A stretch of DNA of 30,534 nucleotides, from assembly GCA_934276485.1 (NCBI GenBank), contig CAKQTE010000047.1:1-30534 (forward strand), given 5' to 3'. The stretch is from an uncultured Spirochaetales bacterium. Its GTDB lineage: Bacteria; Spirochaetota; Spirochaetia; Sphaerochaetales; Sphaerochaetaceae. A program made the position numbers and the translations under genes. Positions 1 to 7,865 of this stretch are shown here, piece after piece. Under the pieces are notes generated by a model, which searched no databases, was not told where the DNA came from, and saw nothing but the letters and a program-made list of their open reading frames with translations. The stretch's first letter is position 1. Every line of letters starts with the position of its first letter.

Positions 1-227
1 GAAAGCTAAATTTAAATAGAAAATACAATTGGAGATGACAAATATGTATAATCAAATGGTTCAGAATTCAAAAAAAGATGGACAAGTTTCATTCAATGGA
101 AAATAAACCTTTCATGCGTTTGTCCTGACATCTACTATCCCCTCCTTGCCAAGAATTGGAAAATGTTGCAAACTAGAGGCCTAAGATTGAAGAGAATACT
201 AGGGTGCAACTCCCAGCAATCTTGTTT

Positions 228-340
228 CAGCAGCAGATACCAGGCATTGTGTGCCTCAAAACCCCGTCAGAACAGGGATGTAGCAGCGGTATGAGGAATT
301 CGCAAGTGACCAGGACCATTTGCTGCTGTTTTTCTTTTTC
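228..340 (+). ncRNA. ffs: Small bacterial SRP RNA (4.5S type) with terminator
   Basis: Signal recognition particle RNA, which binds Ffh and directs membrane-protein ribosomes to the inner membrane. The conserved apical core is visible at 266-287: GTCAG, then an A-U-closed GGGA tetraloop, then TAGCAGC. It is enclosed by ACC/GGT and CCTCA/TGAGG pairings. CAGCAGCA (228-235) pairs with TGCTGCTG (321-328) to close a rod of about 101 nt with no Alu domain, and a T-rich tract (329-340) follows as terminator. The position just ahead of dnaX-ybaB-recR matches the arrangement known in Bacillus. The exact 5' end is uncertain: a GGGTGCAACTCCC hairpin at 203-215 could belong to the precursor. Confidence 0.8.
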
Positions 341-368
341 TTGAATATATTCATTCACGCGAATATGC

Positions 369-386
369 TATACTCCAACTTGGAGG
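369..386 (+). promoter_or_regulatory. dnaX -10 box and ribosome binding site
   Basis: A TATACT -10 hexamer (369-374) and a GGAGG Shine-Dalgarno (382-386) lie just before the dnaX ATG at 391. No convincing -35 is spaced correctly. The predicted transcript start would fall near 381, leaving a very short leader, so dnaX may also be read from upstream. Confidence 0.5.
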
Positions 387-390
387 CTAA

Positions 391-2175
391 ATGGCTTACG
401 AAGTAACAGCAACCAGAAAACGTCCACAGGACTTTGATCGTCTTGTTGGTCAGGAATTTGTAGTTTCTACTCTAGAAAACGCACTCAAGGAAGGGCGTAT
501 TGCGCATGCCTACCTATTCTCTGGTCCAAGAGGTGTTGGAAAGACAAGCTCTGCTCGTCTTTTAGCCAAAGCTCTTAACTGTGAGAGAGGAATGAGCGCT
601 CATCCATGTGGAGAATGCTCCTCGTGCAAAGAGATTGCATCAGGAACTAGCGTTGATGTAATTGAAATCGATGGTGCATCAAATACATCTGTTAATGATA
701 TCAGGGCAATTAAGGAAGAGGTCATGTTCCCTCCTCAAGCATCTAGATATAAGATCTATATCATAGATGAGGTTCACATGCTCTCCACTTCTGCATTCAA
801 TGCTCTCTTGAAGACCATTGAAGAACCTCCTGAGTACATCATCTTCATATTTGCGACAACAGAGCTTCAGAAAGTTCCTGCAACTATCAGATCAAGATGT
901 CAGCAATTCAAGTTCCAGCTTATCAGCCAAGACCTCATTATCAAGTGTCTTGAAAGCGCAGCCGAAGACCTTGGAATCAAGGCAGATGAAGATGCGCTAT
1001 ATTGGATCAGTGGACAGGCAACAGGATCAATGAGAGATGCTTATACTCTATTTGACCAGGTTGCATCATTCTCATCTGACCATATAACACTCGACAAGAT
1101 TCGCGAGAGATTGAATCTTGCAGGTTTTACCAGAATTACAGATATCGTCAGAAAAGCAATAACACAAGATATTGCTGGCGCTCTAGAGAGCCTATCTTCG
1201 TTATATCAAGATGGAGTTGCTGCAGAGCAGATTGTAAAGGAATGTGCTGAATTTTTCAGAACATTGCTTCTATACAAAAGTGGCATCACTCGCCCAGATA
1301 TGCTATCAACAACAGAAAGTGATATTCCAAAGGATGTTGTAGAAGCTCTTTCAAAAGAGCAGATAGAATGTGCTCTTAGAGCATTTCTCAATCTCTATCG
1401 TGATATGAGATACACTATCTCACCTAGATTTGAGACTGAGCTTATTGTATCAAGGCTTGCAAATCTTCCTTCTCTTACATCTCCTGATGTCCTTGTTAAA
1501 AAGCTTGAAGCTATGAAACAGGGAATCATGGAAGGACGCGTTGTTATTCAAAAAAAAACAGCTCCTGTCCTGATTGAGAGGAAAGAAGAAGGAGTAGAAG
1601 AAGATAAAAAAAACAACACTCAAAGCATAGAGACACAACCTGAAATTGTAGAAGAAGAAACAAGAGACGAAGGGGCTGATGAAGAGTCTTCTGTTGAGAG
1701 TGAAGAAGAGGTAGAAGAGCCTGCAGCCTCCTCTTCTTTGTCTCTTGAATCCATTCCAGAACTGACTATGGCTCTAAGGGATATGAACAAAGGTCACCTT
1801 GCTGGTAACTTTGCTTCCATTGAGGACATCATTGACTCTGGAGACGGATCTGTTATCTTCAAGATGAAGAGCCTATTGGCATTCAATTCAATAAAGACTA
1901 TCAAGGATGATCTTGAGAAAGCCATTACATCTATCACAGGAGAACACCTCTTAGTAAAGTTTGAATACAATGCGCCAAAGGTTGTAGAAGAGCGAGAGCC
2001 TTCAGATAAGATGAAGAGCTTGAGAACAATGCTAGGGGGAAAGATAATCCTTAGCGAAATACCAGAGAATAATAAACAGGAGAATACAGAAAATGAATTT
2101 CAATCCATTCGAACTAGCCAAGCAGATGGGGAACCTAGAATCTCAGATGAAGAAGCTGAAGGAGAAGATGAGTAG
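391..2175 (+). CDS. dnaX: DNA polymerase III subunit gamma/tau
   Basis: Clamp-loader ATPase of the replisome: tau and gamma load the beta clamp, and tau tethers polymerase to helicase. The 594-residue product has Walker A GPRGVGKT (45-52), the zinc-binding cysteines C64, C73, C76 and C79, Walker B IIDEVHML (124-131) and the SRC sensor/arginine-finger motif (168-170). AAA domains I-III end near residue 380. They are followed by a low-complexity acidic linker (about 395-450) and a tau-type C-terminal domain. The start is fixed by GGAGG four bases upstream of ATG. The last 83 bp overlap ybaB in another frame. An A9 run (1550-1558) and an A8 run (1606-1613) lie at the linker boundary, and slippage at the first would produce a gamma-like short form. 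Confidence 0.97.
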   Translation: MAYEVTATRKRPQDFDRLVGQEFVVSTLENALKEGRIAHAYLFSGPRGVGKTSSARLLAKALNCERGMSAHPCGECSSCKEIASGTSVDVIEIDGASNTSVNDIRAIKEEVMFPPQASRYKIYIIDEVHMLSTSAFNALLKTIEEPPEYIIFIFATTELQKVPATIRSRCQQFKFQLISQDLIIKCLESAAEDLGIKADEDALYWISGQATGSMRDAYTLFDQVASFSSDHITLDKIRERLNLAGFTRITDIVRKAITQDIAGALESLSSLYQDGVAAEQIVKECAEFFRTLLLYKSGITRPDMLSTTESDIPKDVVEALSKEQIECALRAFLNLYRDMRYTISPRFETELIVSRLANLPSLTSPDVLVKKLEAMKQGIMEGRVVIQKKTAPVLIERKEEGVEEDKKNNTQSIETQPEIVEEETRDEGADEESSVESEEEVEEPAASSSLSLESIPELTMALRDMNKGHLAGNFASIEDIIDSGDGSVIFKMKSLLAFNSIKTIKDDLEKAITSITGEHLLVKFEYNAPKVVEEREPSDKMKSLRTMLGGKIILSEIPENNKQENTENEFQSIRTSQADGEPRISDEEAEGEDE

Positions 2176-2398
2176 CATTACAGCAACAGGCAGTGCTGGT
2201 GCTGGAATGGTTGAGGTAACTATCAATGGAGAATATCAAGTACAGTCATTGAATATCAACGAAGCTATTGTTGGAGACAAGACAACGCTTGAGGTGTTGA
2301 TAGTATCTGCATTCAACGATGCAACTCAAAAGATGAAGCTTGCTCTTGAAGAGTATGCCAAGCATCAAGCATCTCAGATGGGATTCCCTGCACCATGA
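2093..2398 (+). CDS. ybaB: YbaB/EbfC family nucleoid-associated protein
   Basis: Small DNA-binding, nucleoid-associated protein of 101 residues, almost always found between dnaX and recR. The N-terminus MNFNPFELAKQMGNLESQMK begins the family's helical region, and the central ITATGSAGAGMVEVTINGEYQVQ stretch is its hallmark. The ATG at 2093 is preferred because CAGGAG lies about nine bases upstream and the family normally starts MNFNPFE. This places 83 bp of the gene inside the end of dnaX in a different frame. Its stop overlaps the recR start in an ATGA, so the three genes are probably co-translated. Confidence 0.93.
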   Translation: MNFNPFELAKQMGNLESQMKKLKEKMSSITATGSAGAGMVEVTINGEYQVQSLNINEAIVGDKTTLEVLIVSAFNDATQKMKLALEEYAKHQASQMGFPAP

Positions 2399-2985
2399 CA
2401 GCTTTAGATGAACTGATTAGACTAATAAAGAAACTTCCAGGCATGGGTGAAAAGAGTGCAACTCGTCTTGCTTATCATCTAATCAAAACAGACGAAAGCT
2501 ACAACAAAGCACTTGCTTCCGGGATCGCAACACTACAGGAGAAGATACATCCATGCCCTATTTGTGGATGTTTCACAGAAAATGATATTTGCGAATATTG
2601 CGCATCTGCAACAAGAGACAACTCTCAGCTTTGCATTGTAGAGCAACCACAGGATGTGATTTCAATTACATCTTCTGGTGTTTACAATGGACTTTTTCAT
2701 GTACTTGGTGGTGCTATAAATCCAATAAATGGAATCGGTCCAGATAGCCTGAATTTCAAGAGTCTTAGAGATAGAGTCGCAAGTGGAAAATTCAGGGAGA
2801 TTATAATTGCAACCAACCCAACAGAAGAGGGCGATACCACTGCTTTGTATATCTGCCACATCTTCAAGGACAACCCAGATATCGAGATCACTCGACTTGC
2901 TTCCGGCCTTCCTATTGGTGGAGACCTAGGTTATGCAGATAAGCTTACGCTTGCTCGCTCACTAAGAGGAAGAATCAAACTATAG
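2395..2985 (+). CDS. recR: Recombination mediator protein RecR
   Basis: RecFOR-pathway protein that helps load RecA at gaps and ends. The 196-residue length is normal for the family. It shows the helix-hairpin-helix LPGMGEKSATRLAYHL (14-29), a C4 zinc finger (C54, C57, C66, C69), and a Toprim domain from about residue 78 (LCIVEQPQDV) onward, with NPTEEGDTTA in the part corresponding to the Walker-B-like region. It is translationally coupled to ybaB by a 4-bp overlap. Its 3' end overlaps the convergent permease gene by 11 bp, and no terminator is visible between them. Confidence 0.96.
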   Translation: MTALDELIRLIKKLPGMGEKSATRLAYHLIKTDESYNKALASGIATLQEKIHPCPICGCFTENDICEYCASATRDNSQLCIVEQPQDVISITSSGVYNGLFHVLGGAINPINGIGPDSLNFKSLRDRVASGKFREIIIATNPTEEGDTTALYICHIFKDNPDIEITRLASGLPIGGDLGYADKLTLARSLRGRIKL

Positions 2986-3751
2986 TTCTATCATCCTTGA
3001 GGCTTTTTGAGACAAGGACCAAGGATGTTGATAGCAACAATAATACTATCGTTGGAAATATTGTGGCATGTGGATATGAAAGAAACACAGGACGCGCTGA
3101 CGATAGTATTCCACCTAATGATGGAGTCTTTACTCCTACTCCACATCCAATATATGAAAGGGATGCTTCTGTAAGAATGCATGACAGCAATAACGATACT
3201 CCCTGCTCTCTTATGTATGGCCAAAGTTGAATTAGAATATGAGAGCAAAATATCTTTACATTGCTCATTCCATAGCTTCTTGCGACTTTGATATAGCTCT
3301 CCTTATTCAGAACCTTTATCTTCAAATATAGCGTTCGCGATATATTTGAAGAGGATGCAAGCGTAAGTGCAATAACAAGCTTCAAGCTACCAGGTCCGGA
3401 TATAGATGCAAGAAATAGAGCCAACACTATTGGTGGAATTACCTTGAATGCATCAGATATGATGATAAATACATTTGACCATATTCCTTCAAGGCTCATG
3501 AAATACGCAAGTATTAGGCCGAGAGCGAAAGAACAAAGCACAACAGATACTGAAAGCGATATCGAGACAAGCGTGCCTCTTGCAACTTGCAATATCAGGT
3601 TTCGTCCTAAATCATCATAACCAAATGGCGCTTTAAAACTCACACCTGCCAATCTATGGTCCAAGTTCATTTCATCAGGGATGATGGAAAGAATAAGAGA
3701 TAAAATAAATAGTGATATGAATATATATAGCCCTATCTTTCGCCTATTCAT
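2975..3751 (-). CDS. ABC peptide importer permease (DppC/OppC type)
   Basis: Inner-membrane permease of a peptide/nickel/opine-class ABC importer, 258 residues. It has an N-terminal transmembrane segment (about 6-23), a short periplasmic stretch, then a five-helix BPD_transp_1 domain. The cytoplasmic coupling (EAA) loop is recognisable around ESYIKVARSYGMSNVKI, where the ATPase would dock. Its start overlaps the preceding permease by 4 bp (ATGA), so it is the third cistron of a binding protein-permease-permease operon. DppD/DppF-like ATPases are not in the window and must be supplied from elsewhere. The substrate cannot be read from the sequence. Confidence 0.88.
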   Translation of the reverse strand: MNRRKIGLYIFISLFILSLILSIIPDEMNLDHRLAGVSFKAPFGYDDLGRNLILQVARGTLVSISLSVSVVLCSFALGLILAYFMSLEGIWSNVFIIISDAFKVIPPIVLALFLASISGPGSLKLVIALTLASSSNISRTLYLKIKVLNKESYIKVARSYGMSNVKIFCSHILIQLWPYIREQGVSLLLSCILTEASLSYIGCGVGVKTPSLGGILSSARPVFLSYPHATIFPTIVLLLLSTSLVLVSKSLKDDRTIV

Positions 3752-4695
3752 CTCGCACTCTCCTTCAATCTTGGATCCACAAGCGAAGAGACCACAAAAG
3801 ACAAGAAATACAATACAGACACAATAAAGCTAATTAGCATAATAAGTATTGCACTTAAGTGCACATCTCTTGAGAGTGCTGCACTTACAAACAATGAACC
3901 TATTCCCGGAAGTGCAAATACATTTTCAACAATCGCTGCTCCTGCAAAGGAAGATGCCAAGCTTTCAGATACAAGCGATACCATCACAGGAAGTGATATC
4001 TTCAGTGCAGAATGCAACACCAAGTCCTTTCTGTCTGCGCCTTGAGCCTTCAAGGCAATGGAATATGGCATCTCCAGGTTATCTTCAAGAGATGCCTTTA
4101 ATACTCTCATAAATAGCGAAGAGTGCAATATCGCAAGTGTTAGGGATGGTAAAAACAAAGATCTAAAGTAACCAAGAACACTTCTTTTCAGGGGAACAAA
4201 ACCTGCAACAGGAAACCATCTTAGGCCTAGTGCAAACACTAGCGACAAGAACAGTGCTATCAAAAAAGAAGGAAGCGACAATGTTATTGTTGTATATGTA
4301 GAATGTGCTTTGTCTGTGAGGGAACCCTTATTTATTACAGCAAAAAGCGTCCATGGTATAGAGATCAGCAAAGACAACACGAGAGAGAACAATGCAATTG
4401 TCATAGTGACCAAAAAGCGCTCTGAAAGAACGCTTTTTATATCCATTCCGCTAACAGTTGTTCCCCAACTCAAGGTAAAGAATGATGCTAGGAATCTAAG
4501 GTAACGGATGAATATATTGTCATTTAGACCATTTATCTCCCTGTAAGAAGACAAAAGGCTTTCATCTGCATCTTCTGCAAATATAACAGCTGAGCTATCA
4601 CCAAGCGTGAAATCCTGTAATAGAAAGACAAAGCTAGAGACCAAAAGCATGGTGATCAAAGTAGCTATAAGTCTTTCCATTACCTTTCTATTCAT
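3748..4695 (-). CDS. ABC peptide importer permease (DppB/OppB type)
   Basis: Partner permease of the importer, 315 residues. A first transmembrane helix (about 7-26) is followed by a periplasmic segment and then the BPD_transp_1 helices. The coupling loop lies around MPYSIALKAQGADRKDLVL. A proline-containing periplasmic loop with SLPSFLIALFLSL and the late FAGAAIVENVFALPGIGSLF motif are typical of the DppB group. The start overlaps the binding-protein stop in an ATGA (4692-4695) and its own stop overlaps the DppC-like start in the same way, giving two successive coupled junctions. Expression is expected to follow the binding-protein gene. Confidence 0.9.
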   Translation of the reverse strand: MNRKVMERLIATLITMLLVSSFVFLLQDFTLGDSSAVIFAEDADESLLSSYREINGLNDNIFIRYLRFLASFFTLSWGTTVSGMDIKSVLSERFLVTMTIALFSLVLSLLISIPWTLFAVINKGSLTDKAHSTYTTITLSLPSFLIALFLSLVFALGLRWFPVAGFVPLKRSVLGYFRSLFLPSLTLAILHSSLFMRVLKASLEDNLEMPYSIALKAQGADRKDLVLHSALKISLPVMVSLVSESLASSFAGAAIVENVFALPGIGSLFVSAALSRDVHLSAILIMLISFIVSVLYFLSFVVSSLVDPRLKESAR

Positions 4696-6212
4696 CTACT
4701 AACCTCAGCATTCCAGAAGAAGAATCCATCTTGATTTATGATACCCTTAACTTCACTTTTAGATACATATGATGTTATATAGTGTCCCGGTATTATTGCA
4801 GGAACATATTCATAGAATGCACTCTGTGCATCTTTCCAAATGGAAACAGCATCCTCAATAGTCATTGCATCATTCATCTTCCCCAATAGAACCATGCCAT
4901 CACACTCAGGTTCTATCCAGCCTGGGAATGTTGAGCTAAGGTATGATTTCATTTGAGGAATAGAAACTCGTGAGAATGCAGATATGTAGATATCCCACGC
5001 ATCCGCTGTCTTTCTCTTTTCGATCATGCTTGCCCAATCGGTACTGATGATCTCTGTCTTTATACCTACTCTCTCCAAGCTTTCAGACATCTTCAAGGCT
5101 ATCTTATCTAAATTAGATAGATTGCTTGTAAGTATTCTAACTGTTCCAACATCAGCAACTTTCTCAAGATATTCCTTGGCCTTCTCTATATCCTGTCCTT
5201 GATAAGGATTTACATCTTCTGTATTCCAAATGGTTTGTTCTTTTTCCATATAATCGGGATGAACATTATATCCATAGTCGCCATAGCATGCTTTCATAAG
5301 GCTATCTGGGTCAAGCGATAGAGATACAGCTTTTCTGAAGTTTATATCCTGTCCTATTCCTTCTTTTTTGTTGAATACCAATGCAATTGAGCCTGACTCT
5401 CCACCTTCTATAACACTATACTTGTCATTATTCATGAATGCACTTCTATCCTCACTCATAAGGTCATTCATAAAGTCATATTGGCCACTTTGTAGTCCCA
5501 ATCGTCTTGTTGTTGAGTCTGATACAAAATAATACTCAAGAGTTTCTATATTGGCTTTCTTTTCGCCCCATATTCCATTGGAAGTATCGCTATAGCTTTT
5601 GTATCCATCAAAGCGCTCTAGTGTTATTTTCTCACCACTATTCCAAGAAGAAAGCTTATATGGTCCTGTGCCGATTGAGGAAGTCATCAGCTCTCCCTTT
5701 TTAAGGGATTTGATAACGGAAGAAGGGACTATGATCGCAGATTGTGGTGCAGACGCAAGCAGAAATGGGAACAACACAAGTGATGATTCGCTGTCGATAG
5801 CAACAGTATGGTCATCTAGCGCATAGAATCTATTCTCTCCAACGAAGTTTTTTGCATTTCCATATACTTCAATCCAACGATTCAAGGATGCAACGACATC
5901 CTCTGCACTCATCTCTCTGCCATCGTGGAACAATACACCTTCGCGAAGCTTGAACTCTAGATGTTTTCCATCTGGGCTTAGGCTATAGCTATCAGAAAGC
6001 TCTGTACGAATATTTCCATCTCCGTCTAGTACCAAGAGTCTCTCATAGATGTTTCCAACAGATACGATACGTGAAATAAGGGATGTATTTACCATAGTAT
6101 CCAATGTAGGTGGCTCGGAAGAGATTGCAACAGAAAGGACATTCTCTGTCTCTTTTTGAGCACATGAAACAACAAAGATACAACATAGGAACAATAAAAG
6201 GGCTTTTCTCAT
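4692..6212 (-). CDS. Peptide-type ABC importer substrate-binding lipoprotein (SBP_bac_5)
   Basis: Extracytoplasmic binding protein of family 5 (506 residues) that delivers oligopeptides or related ligands to the two permeases downstream. A lipoprotein signal peptide is evident: MRKA, a hydrophobic stretch, then the lipobox VVSC with C17 as the lipidated residue. The mature protein begins with the family pattern LSVAISSEPPTLDTM and later has LSPDGKHLEFKLREGVLFHDG and ADVVASLNRW-like elements. It is the first gene of the operon. The leader contains a CTCTTC/GAAGAG palindrome at 6245-6260 of unknown role. Ligand specificity is unknown. Confidence 0.9.
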   Translation of the reverse strand: MRKALLLFLCCIFVVSCAQKETENVLSVAISSEPPTLDTMVNTSLISRIVSVGNIYERLLVLDGDGNIRTELSDSYSLSPDGKHLEFKLREGVLFHDGREMSAEDVVASLNRWIEVYGNAKNFVGENRFYALDDHTVAIDSESSLVLFPFLLASAPQSAIIVPSSVIKSLKKGELMTSSIGTGPYKLSSWNSGEKITLERFDGYKSYSDTSNGIWGEKKANIETLEYYFVSDSTTRRLGLQSGQYDFMNDLMSEDRSAFMNNDKYSVIEGGESGSIALVFNKKEGIGQDINFRKAVSLSLDPDSLMKACYGDYGYNVHPDYMEKEQTIWNTEDVNPYQGQDIEKAKEYLEKVADVGTVRILTSNLSNLDKIALKMSESLERVGIKTEIISTDWASMIEKRKTADAWDIYISAFSRVSIPQMKSYLSSTFPGWIEPECDGMVLLGKMNDAMTIEDAVSIWKDAQSAFYEYVPAIIPGHYITSYVSKSEVKGIINQDGFFFWNAEVSR

Positions 6213-6302
6213 AACGCCTATTGATTCTACATATAGATTAACTTCTCTTCTAGAGAAGAGACAAAAACCATTTAATATAGCTAGTGTTGTTTCTGCTCTG
6301 TG

Positions 6303-7148
6303 TTAATTACATTCCAATACTTTATCCATTATAGCAATAACAACACTACAGGTATCTGCAAACTCAATTTCCGAGGCATAAGAAAACTCTTTTCTATAAA
6401 GATCCCATTGCCTTTTCATAATTTCGCTTTGTTTTACATTCTTCATTATCGTACAATACTGTTTCAACAAATTGACAGACCCTCTTTTTTCAGATGTCGC
6501 CATAAGTGCTTTGTGCAAAGATTGAATGTCTATATTCTCAGACTGAACTGTAGAAAGGATGTAAATGTCATAATAATCTCTTGGCCTTGTGTTTTGATCT
6601 CCTCTTGAAATAACTGTTTCTAACTTTTCCGCAAGAATTGTTGAAAGATTATAGGCAAGCACTCTAATGTTACGATCCTCCATCATAAGGGCATAAGAAT
6701 ATTCTATTTCTCGAGGAGTAATAATATCTCCAGTGGTAATATCCAACTTCAGAGGGACTGCCATTTTCTCATAGTTAGCGCTTAATGAAACACGATACCC
6801 AGTATACTCATCTCCCTCTCTAATCTCTCCTATATTGTTCATTTGGAAATTTATATTATCTTCTACAGAAATAGAAATAATATTTTCTATCATTGTTTGT
6901 ATTGATTCTTTGTTTACTGGATATCCTTTTATTGTTGCATCCATATCCATTGTCGTTCTTGAATCAATCCCTATCATCGAAGATATTAAAAAACCTCCCT
7001 TGATAATGTATTTATCACGATATTGAGACAAAGAAACACGTTCTAGAAATCTTTCCAACATATAGTTTTGTAGAACAAGTATTGCTGAAACATTCTTCTT
7101 TTTTGCAATATTCTTTATCAAGGCTTTCAATTGCATAGCATTCTTCAT
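6303..7148 (-). CDS. AbiEii-type nucleotidyltransferase toxin
   Basis: Toxin partner of an AbiE-type (type IV) toxin-antitoxin/abortive-infection pair. The family carries a DNA polymerase beta-like nucleotidyltransferase fold. The 281-residue protein shows its key motifs: KGGFLISS (50-57), RTTMDMD with D68 and D70 as likely metal ligands (64-70), LKLDITTGD (135-142), and AEKLETVISRG with a following RPRDYYDIY (189-197). The start codon overlaps the AbiEi stop by 4 bp, so synthesis is coupled to the antitoxin. Base composition is more AT-rich than the housekeeping genes upstream, consistent with acquired defence DNA. Activity against phage or self is inferred from family, not visible. Confidence 0.9.
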   Translation of the reverse strand: MKNAMQLKALIKNIAKKKNVSAILVLQNYMLERFLERVSLSQYRDKYIIKGGFLISSMIGIDSRTTMDMDATIKGYPVNKESIQTMIENIISISVEDNINFQMNNIGEIREGDEYTGYRVSLSANYEKMAVPLKLDITTGDIITPREIEYSYALMMEDRNIRVLAYNLSTILAEKLETVISRGDQNTRPRDYYDIYILSTVQSENIDIQSLHKALMATSEKRGSVNLLKQYCTIMKNVKQSEIMKRQWDLYRKEFSYASEIEFADTCSVVIAIMDKVLECN

Positions 7149-7738
7149 AAAAGAACCTCCAAATATGATCTCAATCGTTTATCGACATGAAACTTTCTTG
7201 CATACTCAGACAAAAGAGGAATATTCCTATCTTTTCTTGTTATATATCTCTTGAAGGCACAAGAAACTACTTGAATATCTACATTATTGCTAGTTCGCAA
7301 AATATCACACAACGTGCGTTCGACAGAATAACACCTTACTTTGTTCCCTGATGGAGTATTTACCATATCTACTCCTATACTAAAAAGAGGATCTTTCATT
7401 CCTCTACATAATATTCCGTCTTTTTGTGGATTGGTAAGATTATAAGTAGAAGGGAAAAACATATGAAAGTTATTTGGCGTTTTATCTGTTAAATCATAAA
7501 AATACAAAGCTGTATCCAAAGAATAAATTCCTCTTTTGTAACGACTTTGTACATTAACAAATTCATCTTCTAGAACATTGGGCAAAGTATAGACTCCTCG
7601 AGAAGAGTGATCCAACTTACCAATATCAGCAAGGTATTTAAGACTTCCCCTTGATAATCCCAAATCCACAACCATAGCTGTAGTAATCATACCATTATTC
7701 TGTTCTGCTAGTTGCATAATCAATTTTGAGTCCATCAT
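7145..7738 (-). CDS. AbiEi-type antitoxin / transcriptional repressor
   Basis: Antitoxin of the AbiE pair, 197 residues. The N-terminal 50 residues form the winged helix-turn-helix typical of AbiEi (QNNGMITTAMVVDLGLSRGS, then LKYLADIGKLDHSSRGVY). The rest matches the AbiEi antitoxin domain, including a YSLDTALYFYDLTDKTP-like stretch and VERTLCDILR. In studied systems AbiEi represses its own promoter by binding inverted repeats and blocks AbiEii. The start ATG at 7738 follows GGAGG by seven bases, and a second in-frame ATG is immediately after it. A promoter within a long inverted repeat lies at 7757-7803, which fits autorepression. Confidence 0.88.
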   Translation of the reverse strand: MMDSKLIMQLAEQNNGMITTAMVVDLGLSRGSLKYLADIGKLDHSSRGVYTLPNVLEDEFVNVQSRYKRGIYSLDTALYFYDLTDKTPNNFHMFFPSTYNLTNPQKDGILCRGMKDPLFSIGVDMVNTPSGNKVRCYSVERTLCDILRTSNNVDIQVVSCAFKRYITRKDRNIPLLSEYARKFHVDKRLRSYLEVLL

Positions 7739-7756
7739 ACAAATACCTCCTTAAAT

Positions 7757-7803
7757 TTGACTTTCTTGCTTAATTATAATATAAAATCAAGCATAAAAGT
7801 CAA
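7757..7803 (-). promoter_or_regulatory. abiE promoter inside an inverted-repeat operator
   Basis: The 47-bp segment begins and ends with TTGACTTT/AAAGTCAA arms, with further pairing of GCTT/AAGC inside. On the minus strand the outer arm supplies a TTGACT -35, followed by TATTAT (16-bp spacer) or TATAAT (19-bp spacer) as -10. Polymerase and a dimeric repressor would compete for the same bases. Binding by the adjacent AbiEi is inferred from known AbiE autoregulation. Confidence 0.65.
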
Positions 7804-7819
7804 ATATTCTTTACAAAGA

Positions 7820-7861
7820 AAGGTTGCATAGCACACTAGAATTAATGAGCTGTACAACCTT
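7820..7861 (-). terminator. Weak terminator-like hairpin after the VIT1 gene
   Basis: AAGGTTG (7820-7826) can pair with CAACCTT (7855-7861), and on the minus strand the stem is followed by TTCTTT. The 28-nt loop is long, so this is only a weak candidate for ending the VIT1 transcript ahead of the abiE promoter. Confidence 0.3.
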
Positions 7862-7865
7862 GGTC

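Noticed and set aside
44..106. 20-codon open frame with GGAG upstream, before the SRP RNA gene
   Set aside because: Too short, no recognisable peptide, and no promoter seen. It may be chance or part of an upstream leader.
6245..6260. CTCTTC/GAAGAG palindrome between AbiEii and the peptide-binding lipoprotein
   Set aside because: No T-run for a terminator and no partner site for an operator, so no function assigned.
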